64,000 bases of DNA from UBA3824 sp017541145 (GTDB lineage: Bacteria > Bacteroidota > Bacteroidia > Bacteroidales > UBA3824). The notes under the pieces were generated by a model. That model searched no databases. It saw only the letters and a list, made by a program, of their open reading frames with translations, and had not been told where the DNA came from. Positions within the stretch are counted from its first letter, which is position 1. Every line of letters begins with the position of its first letter. The position numbers and the translations under genes are program-made. Of this stretch, positions 1 through 8,705 are shown piece by piece. The DNA is taken from positions 48,109-112,108 of the forward strand of contig CAMVLO010000003.1 of the NCBI GenBank assembly GCA_947168365.1, in the 5' to 3' direction.

Positions 1-985
1 AATCCAATGTAGAACGGTAATGAGCCTGCAAAATAAAGAATCTTACGGTCATCGGGCTGTAAGCTTGTTCCAAAAGCGGATGATCTCCGGCAAAAAACTG
101 TTCCAATGTCATGGCGTTACCAAGCGATTTTCCCATTTTTTTACCGTTGATTGTAATCATATTGTTGTGAACCCAATATTTAACAGTGTCATGACCAAAT
201 GCTCCAACCGACTGTGCAATTTCGCATTCGTGATGCGGGAATTGTAAGTCAATACCACCGCCATGAATATCAAAAGTTTCACCTAAGTATTTGGTACTCA
301 TTGCAGTACATTCCAAATGCCAACCCGGAAAACCTTCGCTCCAAACTGAAGGCCAGTGCATGATATGTCTCGGAGAAGCTTTTTTCCAAAGTGCAAAATC
401 GCATTGGTTGTGTTTCTCGTCCTGACCGTCAAGAGTACGTGTTTTTTCAAGAAGGTCTTCTACATTTCTGCCTGACAATTTGCCGTAACGATATTTTTCT
501 GAATACTTTTTGATATCAAAATATATAGAACCGTTTGATTCATAAGCATATCCGTTGTCAAGAATTTTCTTAACCAAATTGATTTGCTCAATGATATGTC
601 CGGAAGCGTGAGGCTCAATAGATGGAGGCAAAACATTGAGAAGACGCATATTTTTATGATAATCTTCGGTATACATCTGCACAACTTCCATCGGCTCAAG
701 GTTTTCTAATTTTGCTTTTTTTGCAATTTTATCATCACCTTCATCAGCGTCATGCTCCAAATGTCCTACGTCAGTGATATTTCTTACGTAACGAACTTTG
801 TATCCTAAATATTTTAAATATCTGAATATCAAATCGAAAGTAACAGCCGGACGAGCATGCCCCAAATGTGCAGGACCATAAACCGTTGGTCCACAGACAT
901 ACATCCCTACATAAGGCGGATTTATGGGTTCAAACTTTTGTGTTGTTCTACTTAATGAATTGTAAATAAGTAAATTACTGCTCAT
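1..985 (-). CDS. cysS: Cysteinyl-tRNA synthetase, 3' end cut off by the window
   Basis: Class I aminoacyl-tRNA synthetase that charges tRNA-Cys in the cytoplasm. About 328 N-terminal residues are visible of a family length near 470-490; the C-terminus lies outside the window. The N-terminus reads MSSNLLIYNSLSRTTQKFEP, followed by YVCGPTVYG, which carries the first zinc-ligand cysteine. The HIGH-type signature appears as HLGH around residue 40, and the KMSKS loop appears as KMGKS near residue 285. The sequence between them (GWHLECTAMS, GGGIDLQFPHHE) is classic CysS and includes the other zinc ligands. The ATG at 983-985 is the natural start because it gives the standard N-terminus. The gene reads leftwards, away from the candidate origin at 11.3 kb. 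Confidence 0.97.
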   Translation of the reverse strand, partial: MSSNLLIYNSLSRTTQKFEPINPPYVGMYVCGPTVYGPAHLGHARPAVTFDLIFRYLKYLGYKVRYVRNITDVGHLEHDADEGDDKIAKKAKLENLEPMEVVQMYTEDYHKNMRLLNVLPPSIEPHASGHIIEQINLVKKILDNGYAYESNGSIYFDIKKYSEKYRYGKLSGRNVEDLLEKTRTLDGQDEKHNQCDFALWKKASPRHIMHWPSVWSEGFPGWHLECTAMSTKYLGETFDIHGGGIDLQFPHHECEIAQSVGAFGHDTVKYWVHNNMITINGKKMGKSLGNAMTLEQFFAGDHPLLEQAYSPMTVRFFILQAHYRSTLD

Positions 986-1063
986 ATAATAAAATGTTTT
1001 GTTTTTTCTAAAAATTAGAATGCAATGATAATAAAATTTTCAGTGTCAAACAAAAAATTAATG

Positions 1064-2014
1064 TTATTTCTCGATTACATCCACTACCCTACCGTGCTCG
1101 TATACAACAACTTTTATCAAATCGCCTTTAGAATTGTAATAGTATTTTTTACCGTCATTCAGTTGACCATTCAAGAATGTACCTTCGCTCTCAAGACGTT
1201 TGTCCATTGAATATAGTTTTCTGTAACCTGTACCTTGAAATAAAAGATACTGATCTTCTTGACGTTCAGGCTTTTCCTGTTTTACAACCGGTTTGGGAGT
1301 CTCAACACGATTCTCAGCCACTACCCTACTGTTGGAATAAATTTTGGAAGCTGCAGCATCGTAAACGCCATTGTTGTAAACATATTGAGCTTTCAAAGTT
1401 CCTTTCTCGTAATAAACTTTAGTTACACCATGAGAAACTCCGTTAACCCACTGACTTTCAGAACGTAATTTACCGCTATCGTAATATTCAGCCAAAAGGC
1501 CATTACGTTTATCATTCTCCCAAATACCAGATATTCTGAGTTTTCCGGATTCAAAATAATACTTTTGCACTCCGTTTCGGCTGCCGTCGTTATCGTAATC
1601 GAAATCTTGAGCAAGTTTTCCGTTGGAATAGAAAAATTTGTAATCACCAACCCAATGCCCATTATCCCAAGTACCCTCCTCCTGAACAATGCCGGAAGGA
1701 TAATAAACTTTGGCCGGACCTGAAACTACTCCATTAACGTAAGTAAGTGAATATTTGATATTTCCGTTTCGATAGTAATAAGTCCAAACACCTTGCTGGA
1801 TATCGTTTACATAATTACCGCGAGAAGAAACCAAAGTTTGCAACGTGTCGTAATACGACAGCCACTCCCCTTGCTTCTTATTATTGTCATCAACACAGTT
1901 TACCTTTGAGCCTTTGTGAAGTTCACATCGCTGTGCAAACAAGTTGTTAACAACAAAAAAATCTAAAATAATTATTATAACAAAAAACTTTACAATATTT
2001 ATTTTACTTTTCAT
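1064..2014 (-). CDS. Secreted YwqK/MORN-like repeat protein
   Basis: A 316-aa protein with an N-terminal signal peptide (hydrophobic stretch at about residues 8-25, ending LFAQ). It is then built from tandem repeats of about 22 residues of the type G-x-W-x-x-Y-Y-x-N-G-x-x-x, for example GVWTYYYRNGNIKYS and GDYKFFYSNGKLAQ. This is the beta-hairpin repeat of the YwqK family, which is related to MORN repeats. A linker rich in K, P, E and Q (about residues 235-255) precedes a final repeat. Database names often call these 'toxin-antitoxin YwqK antitoxins', but nothing here supports a toxin partner. The likely place is the periplasm or cell surface and the function is unknown. It is related in architecture to the 514-aa protein at 8706-10250. 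Confidence 0.85.
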   Translation of the reverse strand: MKSKINIVKFFVIIIILDFFVVNNLFAQRCELHKGSKVNCVDDNNKKQGEWLSYYDTLQTLVSSRGNYVNDIQQGVWTYYYRNGNIKYSLTYVNGVVSGPAKVYYPSGIVQEEGTWDNGHWVGDYKFFYSNGKLAQDFDYDNDGSRNGVQKYYFESGKLRISGIWENDKRNGLLAEYYDSGKLRSESQWVNGVSHGVTKVYYEKGTLKAQYVYNNGVYDAAASKIYSNSRVVAENRVETPKPVVKQEKPERQEDQYLLFQGTGYRKLYSMDKRLESEGTFLNGQLNDGKKYYYNSKGDLIKVVVYEHGRVVDVIEK

Positions 2015-2075
2015 TTGTAAAAATAGGTAATATATCGTTTAACAAAATCCAAATTCTATATACGAAAAAATTAAT

Positions 2076-4301
2076 CTAATTGTTGCAAAATTGTTGAATT
2101 AAATTACTTGCAGGAGAATAATTTTTTTCAAGGGCGATGTGAAGATCCTCACAAACCCCTTCCCTACTATTTCTGTTGAGATTGAGTAAAGCTCTCAAGT
2201 AATAGTAATAACCGGAATTCGGATTTATTTGAATACATTTTGAAACATCCTGAATGGCTTTCAAAAGGTTTTCATTTTTGTTAGAAATTTCAGACAAGTT
2301 TCTGTAAGTCAACGATCTGTTGAAATATGCACCCTCGTTGAGAGAATCCAAACTCAAAGCACGTTCAAAATCCTCAAGAGCTTTGTCATATTGTCTCAAA
2401 CCATTGTAAGCAAGACCTCTGTTGGAATAAACCGAAGGATTGTCTGTTTTTTCTGAAATATATTTATTGAAATCTTCAATAGCATGCGAAAAATCCATAT
2501 ATTTTCCGTAAGCCACTCCCCTATTTACGTAAACGTCAATGAGTTTCGGATTAAGATCAAGAGCACGTTCAAAATCGAAAATCGCCAACGAGAAGTAAAA
2601 AGAGCAAGAATCCGGATTCTGTTTACCAAATCTTTCAGAATAAGAATCGTAAATCGAAGCACGACTATGGAACGCAGGCGCAAAGTCCGAATCGTACTTT
2701 ATAGCCTCACAAAAATCCAAAAATGCCTTTCTTTGATAACTTGTATCATTTGTGTGCTCAAAAACGTCAATTTCAGCCAAACCGCGGTTATAAAAACAGT
2801 GTGTGTAGTCGGGTTTATACTTAATTCCATTAGTGAAACAATCTATAGCAGATTTCTTAAATTCAAGATATTTGCTATCATCAACTTTTTTATAAACAGA
2901 ATCAGCAATTAAATTCTTTTGACTTCCTAAATTGTTCCAACCGATAACAGCTTCAGGATATTTTGATACACAATCTGTCCAAAGTGTTTCACTATCATGC
3001 CATACCTTTTGACGTTGAACTGTCAGTACACATAAAATGAGTGCATAAGCAGCAAAAACACCGTAAATTAGAGAATCTCTATCTTTGAATTTAACTAACA
3101 ATAAATCAAGACCATACGCCAACAAAACTGACAATCCGATGGACGGAATATATGAATAACGATCGGCATACATCGCAGATCCTACAGGTATAAATTGTAA
3201 CAAAAGCGCGATGTTAACTACATAAAACAGCAATCCGAATGTAAATGTTTTTGATTTCTTATAAGTGAAAAAACTCAAAAGCAAAAACACAATAAAAATC
3301 GGAACTGTAAGCCAATAAATCATTGGAACAGTGCGGTTTACGATGTCAGGATACGGATAAAGGCATGCAAGTTTTACAGGCAGAATAAAACGTAAGATGT
3401 ATTGCAAAAATCCGTTGGAACCAAATGCAATACGTTGATACGGTTCGTATTGGTCGGTTTCTGCCAAAGCATCAGAAACTGCCTGAGCCTCAATAGAAAT
3501 CAAACCAAAATATATTGAAATAGCGAAGAACGGAATCTTATTAAGATGCGTTTTCGGCTTTAAATAATCATCGGTTAAGAAATAATCTACAAGGAAAAGC
3601 GTTATAGTTAATGAAACTGCTTGCCCCTTAGATAATGCACTTAAAAAGAAAACTATAATTGATGTTATATAAAACAAAACATTATGTTGTTTTTTATACA
3701 AGATGTAACAGTACAACGACAAGAAAAAGAACATCGTATACAGCACATCTTTACGTTCAGCAATCCACGTTACAGATTCTACGTGAAGTGTATGAATACC
3801 AAACAGTAAAGTAATTACGATAGGGTAGAGCCGTTTGGTAAACAACTGACTGAAAATCAGATACACCAAAAAACATGACAACAAATGCAATGTGATGTTG
3901 ATTATAATGAAAGTATATGGCAAAGCTTTGCCGTTTGCACCAATTTCAGCAATTTGGTAATTTAAATTTAACGTAAGCATTGTAAGAGGGTGGTAGTTAC
4001 CCATAAAATACTTTTCCTTTGGATCGTCGGAGAAAAACATCTTCTTAACAGTCTCTTTATCAAGAGTTTTCAACAACGAATTGTCATCGATGTACTTATC
4101 GTCATCCCAGTTGGTAGCATGATTGTCCAAACTGAAAGAATAAACGAAAGCAGTTAAGATAACAATCAGAAACATAGGCAAATAACGTTTCCAAACAGGC
4201 ACGTTAATATCCGCAATCGGCGATTGAAACTCAGACTCAACAGCCGATGGAGCAGGGGAGTTCGTATGTGAACTATTCCTTACATATTTTCCTTTAAGCA
4301 T
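2076..4301 (-). CDS. Polytopic membrane protein with C-terminal TPRs, GT-C (TMTC-like) fold
   Basis: A 741-aa protein. After a cytoplasmic tail of about 35 residues come about ten membrane segments (residues about 37-440), then about 300 residues of tetratricopeptide repeats. The first outer loop carries NWDDDKYI, an acidic pair placed as in GT-C glycosyltransferases. Later segments read FGIHTLHVESVTWIAERKDVLYT, as in the TMTC/PMT-related families that pair a membrane enzyme with TPRs. From this I infer transfer of a sugar from a lipid-linked donor to a protein in the periplasm, but donor and acceptor are unknown. The TPR part contains typical units such as NRGLAYNGLRQYDKALEDFERAL. It is divergent from dnaG, with an 89-bp gap between them. 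Confidence 0.8.
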   Translation of the reverse strand: MLKGKYVRNSSHTNSPAPSAVESEFQSPIADINVPVWKRYLPMFLIVILTAFVYSFSLDNHATNWDDDKYIDDNSLLKTLDKETVKKMFFSDDPKEKYFMGNYHPLTMLTLNLNYQIAEIGANGKALPYTFIIINITLHLLSCFLVYLIFSQLFTKRLYPIVITLLFGIHTLHVESVTWIAERKDVLYTMFFFLSLYCYILYKKQHNVLFYITSIIVFFLSALSKGQAVSLTITLFLVDYFLTDDYLKPKTHLNKIPFFAISIYFGLISIEAQAVSDALAETDQYEPYQRIAFGSNGFLQYILRFILPVKLACLYPYPDIVNRTVPMIYWLTVPIFIVFLLLSFFTYKKSKTFTFGLLFYVVNIALLLQFIPVGSAMYADRYSYIPSIGLSVLLAYGLDLLLVKFKDRDSLIYGVFAAYALILCVLTVQRQKVWHDSETLWTDCVSKYPEAVIGWNNLGSQKNLIADSVYKKVDDSKYLEFKKSAIDCFTNGIKYKPDYTHCFYNRGLAEIDVFEHTNDTSYQRKAFLDFCEAIKYDSDFAPAFHSRASIYDSYSERFGKQNPDSCSFYFSLAIFDFERALDLNPKLIDVYVNRGVAYGKYMDFSHAIEDFNKYISEKTDNPSVYSNRGLAYNGLRQYDKALEDFERALSLDSLNEGAYFNRSLTYRNLSEISNKNENLLKAIQDVSKCIQINPNSGYYYYLRALLNLNRNSREGVCEDLHIALEKNYSPASNLIQQFCNN

Positions 4302-4355
4302 ACTTAATTTAAGTTAATTTTATAGAAACTCAAGATACAAAATTACAAATTATTT

Positions 4356-4364
4356 TAATTTTGC
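4356..4364 (+). promoter_or_regulatory. Candidate -7 promoter box for dnaG
   Basis: TAATTTTGC matches the Bacteroidota -7 consensus TAnnTTTG(C) exactly, 27 bp before the dnaG ATG. No TTTG -33 element is seen at the expected 19-21 bp spacing, so this is a moderate call. Confidence 0.4.
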
Positions 4365-4390
4365 AATAAAATTTAGCCGAACATAACGAA

Positions 4391-6406
4391 ATGATTGATC
4401 AAGAAACCGTACAGAAAATAATAGAAAGTGCTCAAATACTGGACGTTGTGCAAGATTTTATGTCGTTGCGCCGTCGCGGAACAAACTGGATTGGTTGTTG
4501 TCCTTTTCACAACGAAAAAACACCGTCGATGTCAGTTTCTCCGGCAAAAAACATCTTTAAATGCTTCGGATGCGGCGCATCAGGCACGCCTGTATCGTTT
4601 GTAATGCGTCACGAAAACATGACGTATCCCGAAGCTCTAAGATATTTGGCTAAAAAATACAATATCACAATCAAGGAAAAAGAATTCACGCCAGAACAAA
4701 AAGAAGAGCTCGAAGAACGTGAAAGTATGAATATTGTAAACCAATTTGCACAAAAATTCTTTTCTGACCAACTAATGAATACAGAAGAGGGTAGGGCTAT
4801 TGCGTTGACATATTTTCAACACCGCGGATTCAGACCGGAAACCATAGAGAAATTTCAATTGGGATATTCTCCGGCCAATAGGCAAGCACTTACAAATGAA
4901 GCAATTAAAAAAGGTTATCAAACAAAATTTCTCGTAAAAACCGGTTTAACGATTGAGAAAGAAGACGGCTATAGATTTGACCGTTTTGCTGGTCGCGTGA
5001 TGTTCCCGATTCATGCTATTTCAGGCAAAGTTGTAGCATTTGGCGGACGTATTATGCAAAACGACAAGAAAATGGCAAAATACGTAAACTCGCCTGAATC
5101 AGAAGTTTACCACAAAAGCAATGTCTTGTACGGAATATATCAAGCAAAAAACGAAATCGTAAAACGCGACAAGTGCTATTTGTGCGAAGGTTATTGCGAT
5201 GTAATTTCAATGCATCAATCGGGTGTTACAAATACAGTTGCATCGTCAGGAACTTCTTTAACACCGGGGCAAATATCTGTAATTAAGCGATTTACAAACA
5301 ATTTAACGGTAATTTATGACGGCGATTGGGCTGGTATTAAAGCTTCGTTGCGAGGTATTGACTTAATTTTGGAACAAGACATCAATGTAAAAGTTGTACT
5401 CTTGCCGGAACCCGAAGACCCTGATTCATTTGCACTTAGCCATACGCCTCAAGAACTTCAGGATTATATCGACCAACACGAAGAAGATTTTATCAAATTC
5501 AAAACCAGAATTTTACTGAAAGATGCTGAAGATCCGCTGAAAAAAGCCGAAGTTATCAACAGCATAATTGGCTCAATATCAAAGATTTCCAACGCCGTAA
5601 CACGTTCACTGTACATCAAAGAATGTAGTAGACTTCTTGACGTACAGGAAGATGCGTTGTACGCAGAAACAGGACGAAAACTCAAGAAAAATTACGAAGA
5701 CGAAATGAAACAACGTTTTCGTCAGGGAATCAACAATGTTGCGGAATCTACAACTGTTCATCTACCTGAAAATTCAGAACAACAAACTGAAAATCAACAA
5801 AATACAGAAAGGGTAGGAGAGGAGGCAAAAGTTCCCGGATTCGTAAATAACATCTACGCCGAAATCGAAGAAAAAGAAATCGTAAGATATCTTATCAACT
5901 ATGGAAACCTTGAATATGAGCGAATTACAGATCCTTCAACCGGTGAAATAAATATAATAAATGTTGCAACATACATCATTACCGAGATGTTGAACGAAGA
6001 AATGGAATTCAGAAACTTAATTTATAAACAAGTTTTTGAAGACTACAAATCGCATCTATTTGAAGGTCAGAATGTTGACACTGCATATTTCTTAAACAAC
6101 CCTGATGAAAAAATTAGAAATCTCGCATCAGAAGTTGCGATAGAAAAAGACAGTATCAGCAAGATTTGGGCTAGGCGAGGAGCTACATGTGAAACTCCCG
6201 ACGAAACTTACAAACAAGATATTCCAAAATCAATTCTTTGTTACAAACTGAAAATCATTCAGTTAGCATCAAAAGAAACATTAGCTCTGTTGAAAGACAA
6301 AACCAAAACTATCGACGAGCAAATGCAAATTTTGGAAAATTGTAAACAACTCAAGGAAGTTGAAAAATCATTGTCACAAAACTTGAAAAGGATTATAATT
6401 ATCTGA
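4391..6406 (+). CDS. dnaG: DNA primase
   Basis: DnaG makes the RNA primers for lagging-strand synthesis and works with the replicative helicase. The protein has 671 aa. The N-terminal CHC2 zinc-binding domain is visible as CPFHNEKTPSMSVSPAK followed by FKCFGCGASG (residues about 38-67). The TOPRIM catalytic core follows, with LCEGYCDVISM supplying the Glu (about residue 260) and YDGDWAGIKA supplying the acidic DxD-type site (about residue 312). The C-terminal 200 residues form the helicase-binding type extension. Codon third positions are A/C-rich compared with the T/G-rich plus-strand genes after 12 kb, as expected of a lagging-strand gene left of the candidate origin. The ATG at 4391 gives a standard N-terminus. 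Confidence 0.97.
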   Translation: MIDQETVQKIIESAQILDVVQDFMSLRRRGTNWIGCCPFHNEKTPSMSVSPAKNIFKCFGCGASGTPVSFVMRHENMTYPEALRYLAKKYNITIKEKEFTPEQKEELEERESMNIVNQFAQKFFSDQLMNTEEGRAIALTYFQHRGFRPETIEKFQLGYSPANRQALTNEAIKKGYQTKFLVKTGLTIEKEDGYRFDRFAGRVMFPIHAISGKVVAFGGRIMQNDKKMAKYVNSPESEVYHKSNVLYGIYQAKNEIVKRDKCYLCEGYCDVISMHQSGVTNTVASSGTSLTPGQISVIKRFTNNLTVIYDGDWAGIKASLRGIDLILEQDINVKVVLLPEPEDPDSFALSHTPQELQDYIDQHEEDFIKFKTRILLKDAEDPLKKAEVINSIIGSISKISNAVTRSLYIKECSRLLDVQEDALYAETGRKLKKNYEDEMKQRFRQGINNVAESTTVHLPENSEQQTENQQNTERVGEEAKVPGFVNNIYAEIEEKEIVRYLINYGNLEYERITDPSTGEINIINVATYIITEMLNEEMEFRNLIYKQVFEDYKSHLFEGQNVDTAYFLNNPDEKIRNLASEVAIEKDSISKIWARRGATCETPDETYKQDIPKSILCYKLKIIQLASKETLALLKDKTKTIDEQMQILENCKQLKEVEKSLSQNLKRIIII

Positions 6407-6442
6407 TTTTCAATCAAATAAAAACTAAACGATTGAAAACAA

Positions 6443-6478
6443 AAAAAGCTACAAAATCAAAAGAAATTGTAGCTTTTT
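6443..6478. terminator. Bidirectional hairpin terminator between dnaG and the tRNA
   Basis: A 12-bp perfect stem AAAAAGCTACAA / TTGTAGCTTTTT with a 12-nt loop. It has an A-run on the left and a T-run on the right, so it can end dnaG (plus) and the tRNA transcript (minus). The T-run touches the encoded CCA end of the tRNA. Confidence 0.8.
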
Positions 6479-6554
6479 GGTGGACCCACTAGGGCTTGAA
6501 CCTAGGACCCCCTGATTATGAGTCAGATGCTCTAACCAACTGAGCTATGGGTCC
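6478..6554 (-). tRNA. tRNA with CAT anticodon, probably tRNA-Ile2
   Basis: A full cloverleaf can be folded. The acceptor stem is GGACCCA/TGGGTCC, the D arm is GCTC...GAGC, the anticodon stem is TCTGA/TCAGG with loop CTCATAA (anticodon CAT), and the T arm is CTAGG/CCTAG. The discriminator is A73 and the 3' CCA is encoded at 6480-6478. A paired G1-C72 excludes initiator tRNA-fMet, which has an unpaired position 1. The acceptor pairs C4-G69 and C5-G68 agree with known identity elements for TilS, which turns C34 into lysidine and makes the tRNA read AUA as Ile. Elongator tRNA-Met is the alternative. Confidence 0.93.
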
Positions 6555-6632
6555 AACGATTTAGTTATCGTTTTGTGACTGCAAAAGTAGAAACAATTAT
6601 TTTAATAACCAAAATTTTTTTAATAAATTTTT

Positions 6633-7250
6633 ATGTTAAAACCAAAAATAGTTAATAACGTGGTATTTGACCTTGGCGGAGTGCTATTTAATCTCTCCGA
6701 ACAAGCCACATTGGACGCATTCGAGAAAAACGGTGTGAAAAACGTCAATGAAAAATACAAGAAAATGATTGAAAGTGAATGGTTTAGAGATTTTGAAATC
6801 GGAACTATTCCGCCCGAAGAATTTAGAAACCACATGCGAAAACTAATGGAAATCGATTTGTCTGACGAAGTTTTCGATAGTTGTTGGAACGCAATGATTA
6901 CGAGCTATCCTCCTATAAATAGAGCATTTCTAAGAAGGATAGCAGAAAAAAACAATCTTTACGTCTTGAGCAATACAAATGTTATTCATGTCAAGTATTT
7001 TGAACCAATTGCTAATTGGCCGAGTTATTTGTTCAAAAAAAGATATTATTCCAACGAAATTCACTTTAGAAAACCGGATTTGGAATGCTTCAATTTTGTG
7101 GTTAACGATGCTAAAATCACACCTGAAGATACTGTGCTACTCGACGACAGAATTGACAACATCGAAAACGCAAAAAAAGCCGGTTGGAATGCAATTCATG
7201 TTAAAGAACAAAGCGCGTTATACAGAATTTTCAATTACGACACAAAGTGA
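6633..7250 (+). CDS. HAD-superfamily phosphatase (YihX-like)
   Basis: A 205-aa hydrolase of the haloacid dehalogenase superfamily. Motif I is VFDLGGVLF near residue 12, with the nucleophile Asp and the G-for-D change at the second acidic place that is common in the YihX-type branch. Motif II is LSNTN, motif III is the Lys in FRKPD, and motif IV is LLDDRIDNIENA. Members dephosphorylate sugar phosphates or nucleotides; the substrate here cannot be read from sequence. The stop codon overlaps the start of the next gene by 4 bp (GTGA), so the two are probably translationally coupled. Confidence 0.88.
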   Translation: MLKPKIVNNVVFDLGGVLFNLSEQATLDAFEKNGVKNVNEKYKKMIESEWFRDFEIGTIPPEEFRNHMRKLMEIDLSDEVFDSCWNAMITSYPPINRAFLRRIAEKNNLYVLSNTNVIHVKYFEPIANWPSYLFKKRYYSNEIHFRKPDLECFNFVVNDAKITPEDTVLLDDRIDNIENAKKAGWNAIHVKEQSALYRIFNYDTK

Positions 7251-8263
7251 AAAAAATTCTGACAATTTGTTTAATATTACTAAGCATCAGCGCATTGGCT
7301 CAAACTAGCGAAGAGAAAATGAAACTCGCAATGCAGCTGGCAGAAGAAGGTAAATTCAATGAGAGTAACAAACATCTAATTGATTTATATTCAACAAATT
7401 ACATGCGTGATTTAGTTTGCTACAATCTTTCGGTAAACTATTTCTACATGAAAAATTACATCAAAGCAGAAAAATTCGCTACTGAATCCATAAAAATGAA
7501 TTCAAGTTATGCGCTGCAAGCTACAGTAATCAAAGGTAAATGTCTGAGTATCAATAGAAAATACTACGATGAAGAAGAATTGTATCAAAAAATGATTCAG
7601 AAATATCCCAAAGAATTTCTGCTGCATAATTTGCTGGGATACAATTACATAAAACAGTCAAAAACCGATAAAGCGGAAGAAGAATTTCAAAAATCTGTAA
7701 AACTAAATCCTTTCGGATCGGAAGCTCATTTGGCATTGGGAAATATTAACAAAGACAAAGAACTGTTAATCAACAGTTTACTTTGCTATTACTACTTTCT
7801 GATGACAGAACCGAACACAACCAGAACTCTGGAAATTGTGAGAAAAATCGGCGAAGAAATGAACTTCAAGGAAACAGATAGAGTAATCGCACAAAAAACT
7901 TCAAAACCGGAAAATCTAAGTAAAGAAGAAAACGATTTAATTTGGGCTATGCTTTTTATCAACTCGCTGAAAACTACCAAATTAACCGATGAAAATAAGA
8001 TTCCGGAAATGAAAACTTTTGTTGAAAATTCCAAATCGCTTATTACAAATATTACTGAAAGCATAGAAACTTTTGAAGGATTTTACGAAGAATTTTATGT
8101 ACAATTTTTCAGTAAGATGTTAAAAGACAATATGTTGAATGAATTTTTGTATTACAGTTTAATCAATATTTATGAGGATCTCAGCGAATCGATTCACGGC
8201 GTAACCAAAGACAAGATGTTAAAGTTCGCAGATTTCCTTGAAACAAATACTAAGAATGAATAA
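7247..8263 (+). CDS. Secreted tetratricopeptide repeat protein
   Basis: A 338-aa protein starting with GTG that overlaps the stop of the HAD gene. A signal peptide (MKKILTICLILLSISALAQ) predicts export. The middle part holds TPR-like helix pairs, for example YMKNYIKAEKFATESIKMNS and KQSKTDKAEEEFQKSVKLNP. The C-terminal half is helical without a known motif. TPRs serve as protein-protein scaffolds; no partner can be named. Third codon positions are A/C-rich, like dnaG. Confidence 0.8.
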   Translation: MKKILTICLILLSISALAQTSEEKMKLAMQLAEEGKFNESNKHLIDLYSTNYMRDLVCYNLSVNYFYMKNYIKAEKFATESIKMNSSYALQATVIKGKCLSINRKYYDEEELYQKMIQKYPKEFLLHNLLGYNYIKQSKTDKAEEEFQKSVKLNPFGSEAHLALGNINKDKELLINSLLCYYYFLMTEPNTTRTLEIVRKIGEEMNFKETDRVIAQKTSKPENLSKEENDLIWAMLFINSLKTTKLTDENKIPEMKTFVENSKSLITNITESIETFEGFYEEFYVQFFSKMLKDNMLNEFLYYSLINIYEDLSESIHGVTKDKMLKFADFLETNTKNE

Positions 8264-8395
8264 ATAATTGTAAGATTGAAAAAAATTTTGAATTATTTAA
8301 TCAAATGATTTAAGAAACTGTCAACAAAAAATTTTTGTCAGAAACAAAATCTTTATACATTTGTAAAAACAATAAAAATTCAAATTAAAGAAAAT

Positions 8396-8689
8396 ATGGA
8401 AGTACAAGTAAATCACAACTACACCGAAGCTGAGGCTTTGGAAAAAATGAAAACATTTTTGGGTAAGTTGAAAGAAGAATACAGCGACAAAGTTGATAAT
8501 ATAAACGAAAATTGGGAAGGAAATTCCGGCAGTTATTCATGCAATTTCAGCGGAATGAAATTGGAAGGAAATATCAAAGTAACTGACGGAAAGGTAGTTG
8601 TAAACGGTAAAATACCGTTTTTCGCTATGCCGTTTTCGTCAGTTATTGAAAGTACAATCAAGAATGAAATTGATAAAGTATTGAAATAA
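8396..8689 (+). CDS. Small PHA-system-like protein (PHA_gran_rgn family)
   Basis: A 97-aa cytoplasmic protein. An N-terminal helix (AEALEKMKTFLGKLKEEY) is followed by beta strands and the ending IPFFAMPFSSVIESTIKNEIDKVL. This pattern (helix, strand-rich centre, IPF...I...I..E..KVL) resembles the 'putative polyhydroxyalkanoic acid system protein' family. The name comes from proteobacterial gene neighbourhoods; no PHA genes are seen here, so the function is unknown. It has its own gap of 132 bp upstream and stands alone. Confidence 0.65.
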   Translation: MEVQVNHNYTEAEALEKMKTFLGKLKEEYSDKVDNINENWEGNSGSYSCNFSGMKLEGNIKVTDGKVVVNGKIPFFAMPFSSVIESTIKNEIDKVLK

Positions 8690-8705
8690 AATTTTTTACT
8701 TAACT

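Noticed and set aside
2983..2998. GTGTTTCACTATCATG as another parS site
   Set aside because: Only the left half matches; the right half of the palindrome is missing.
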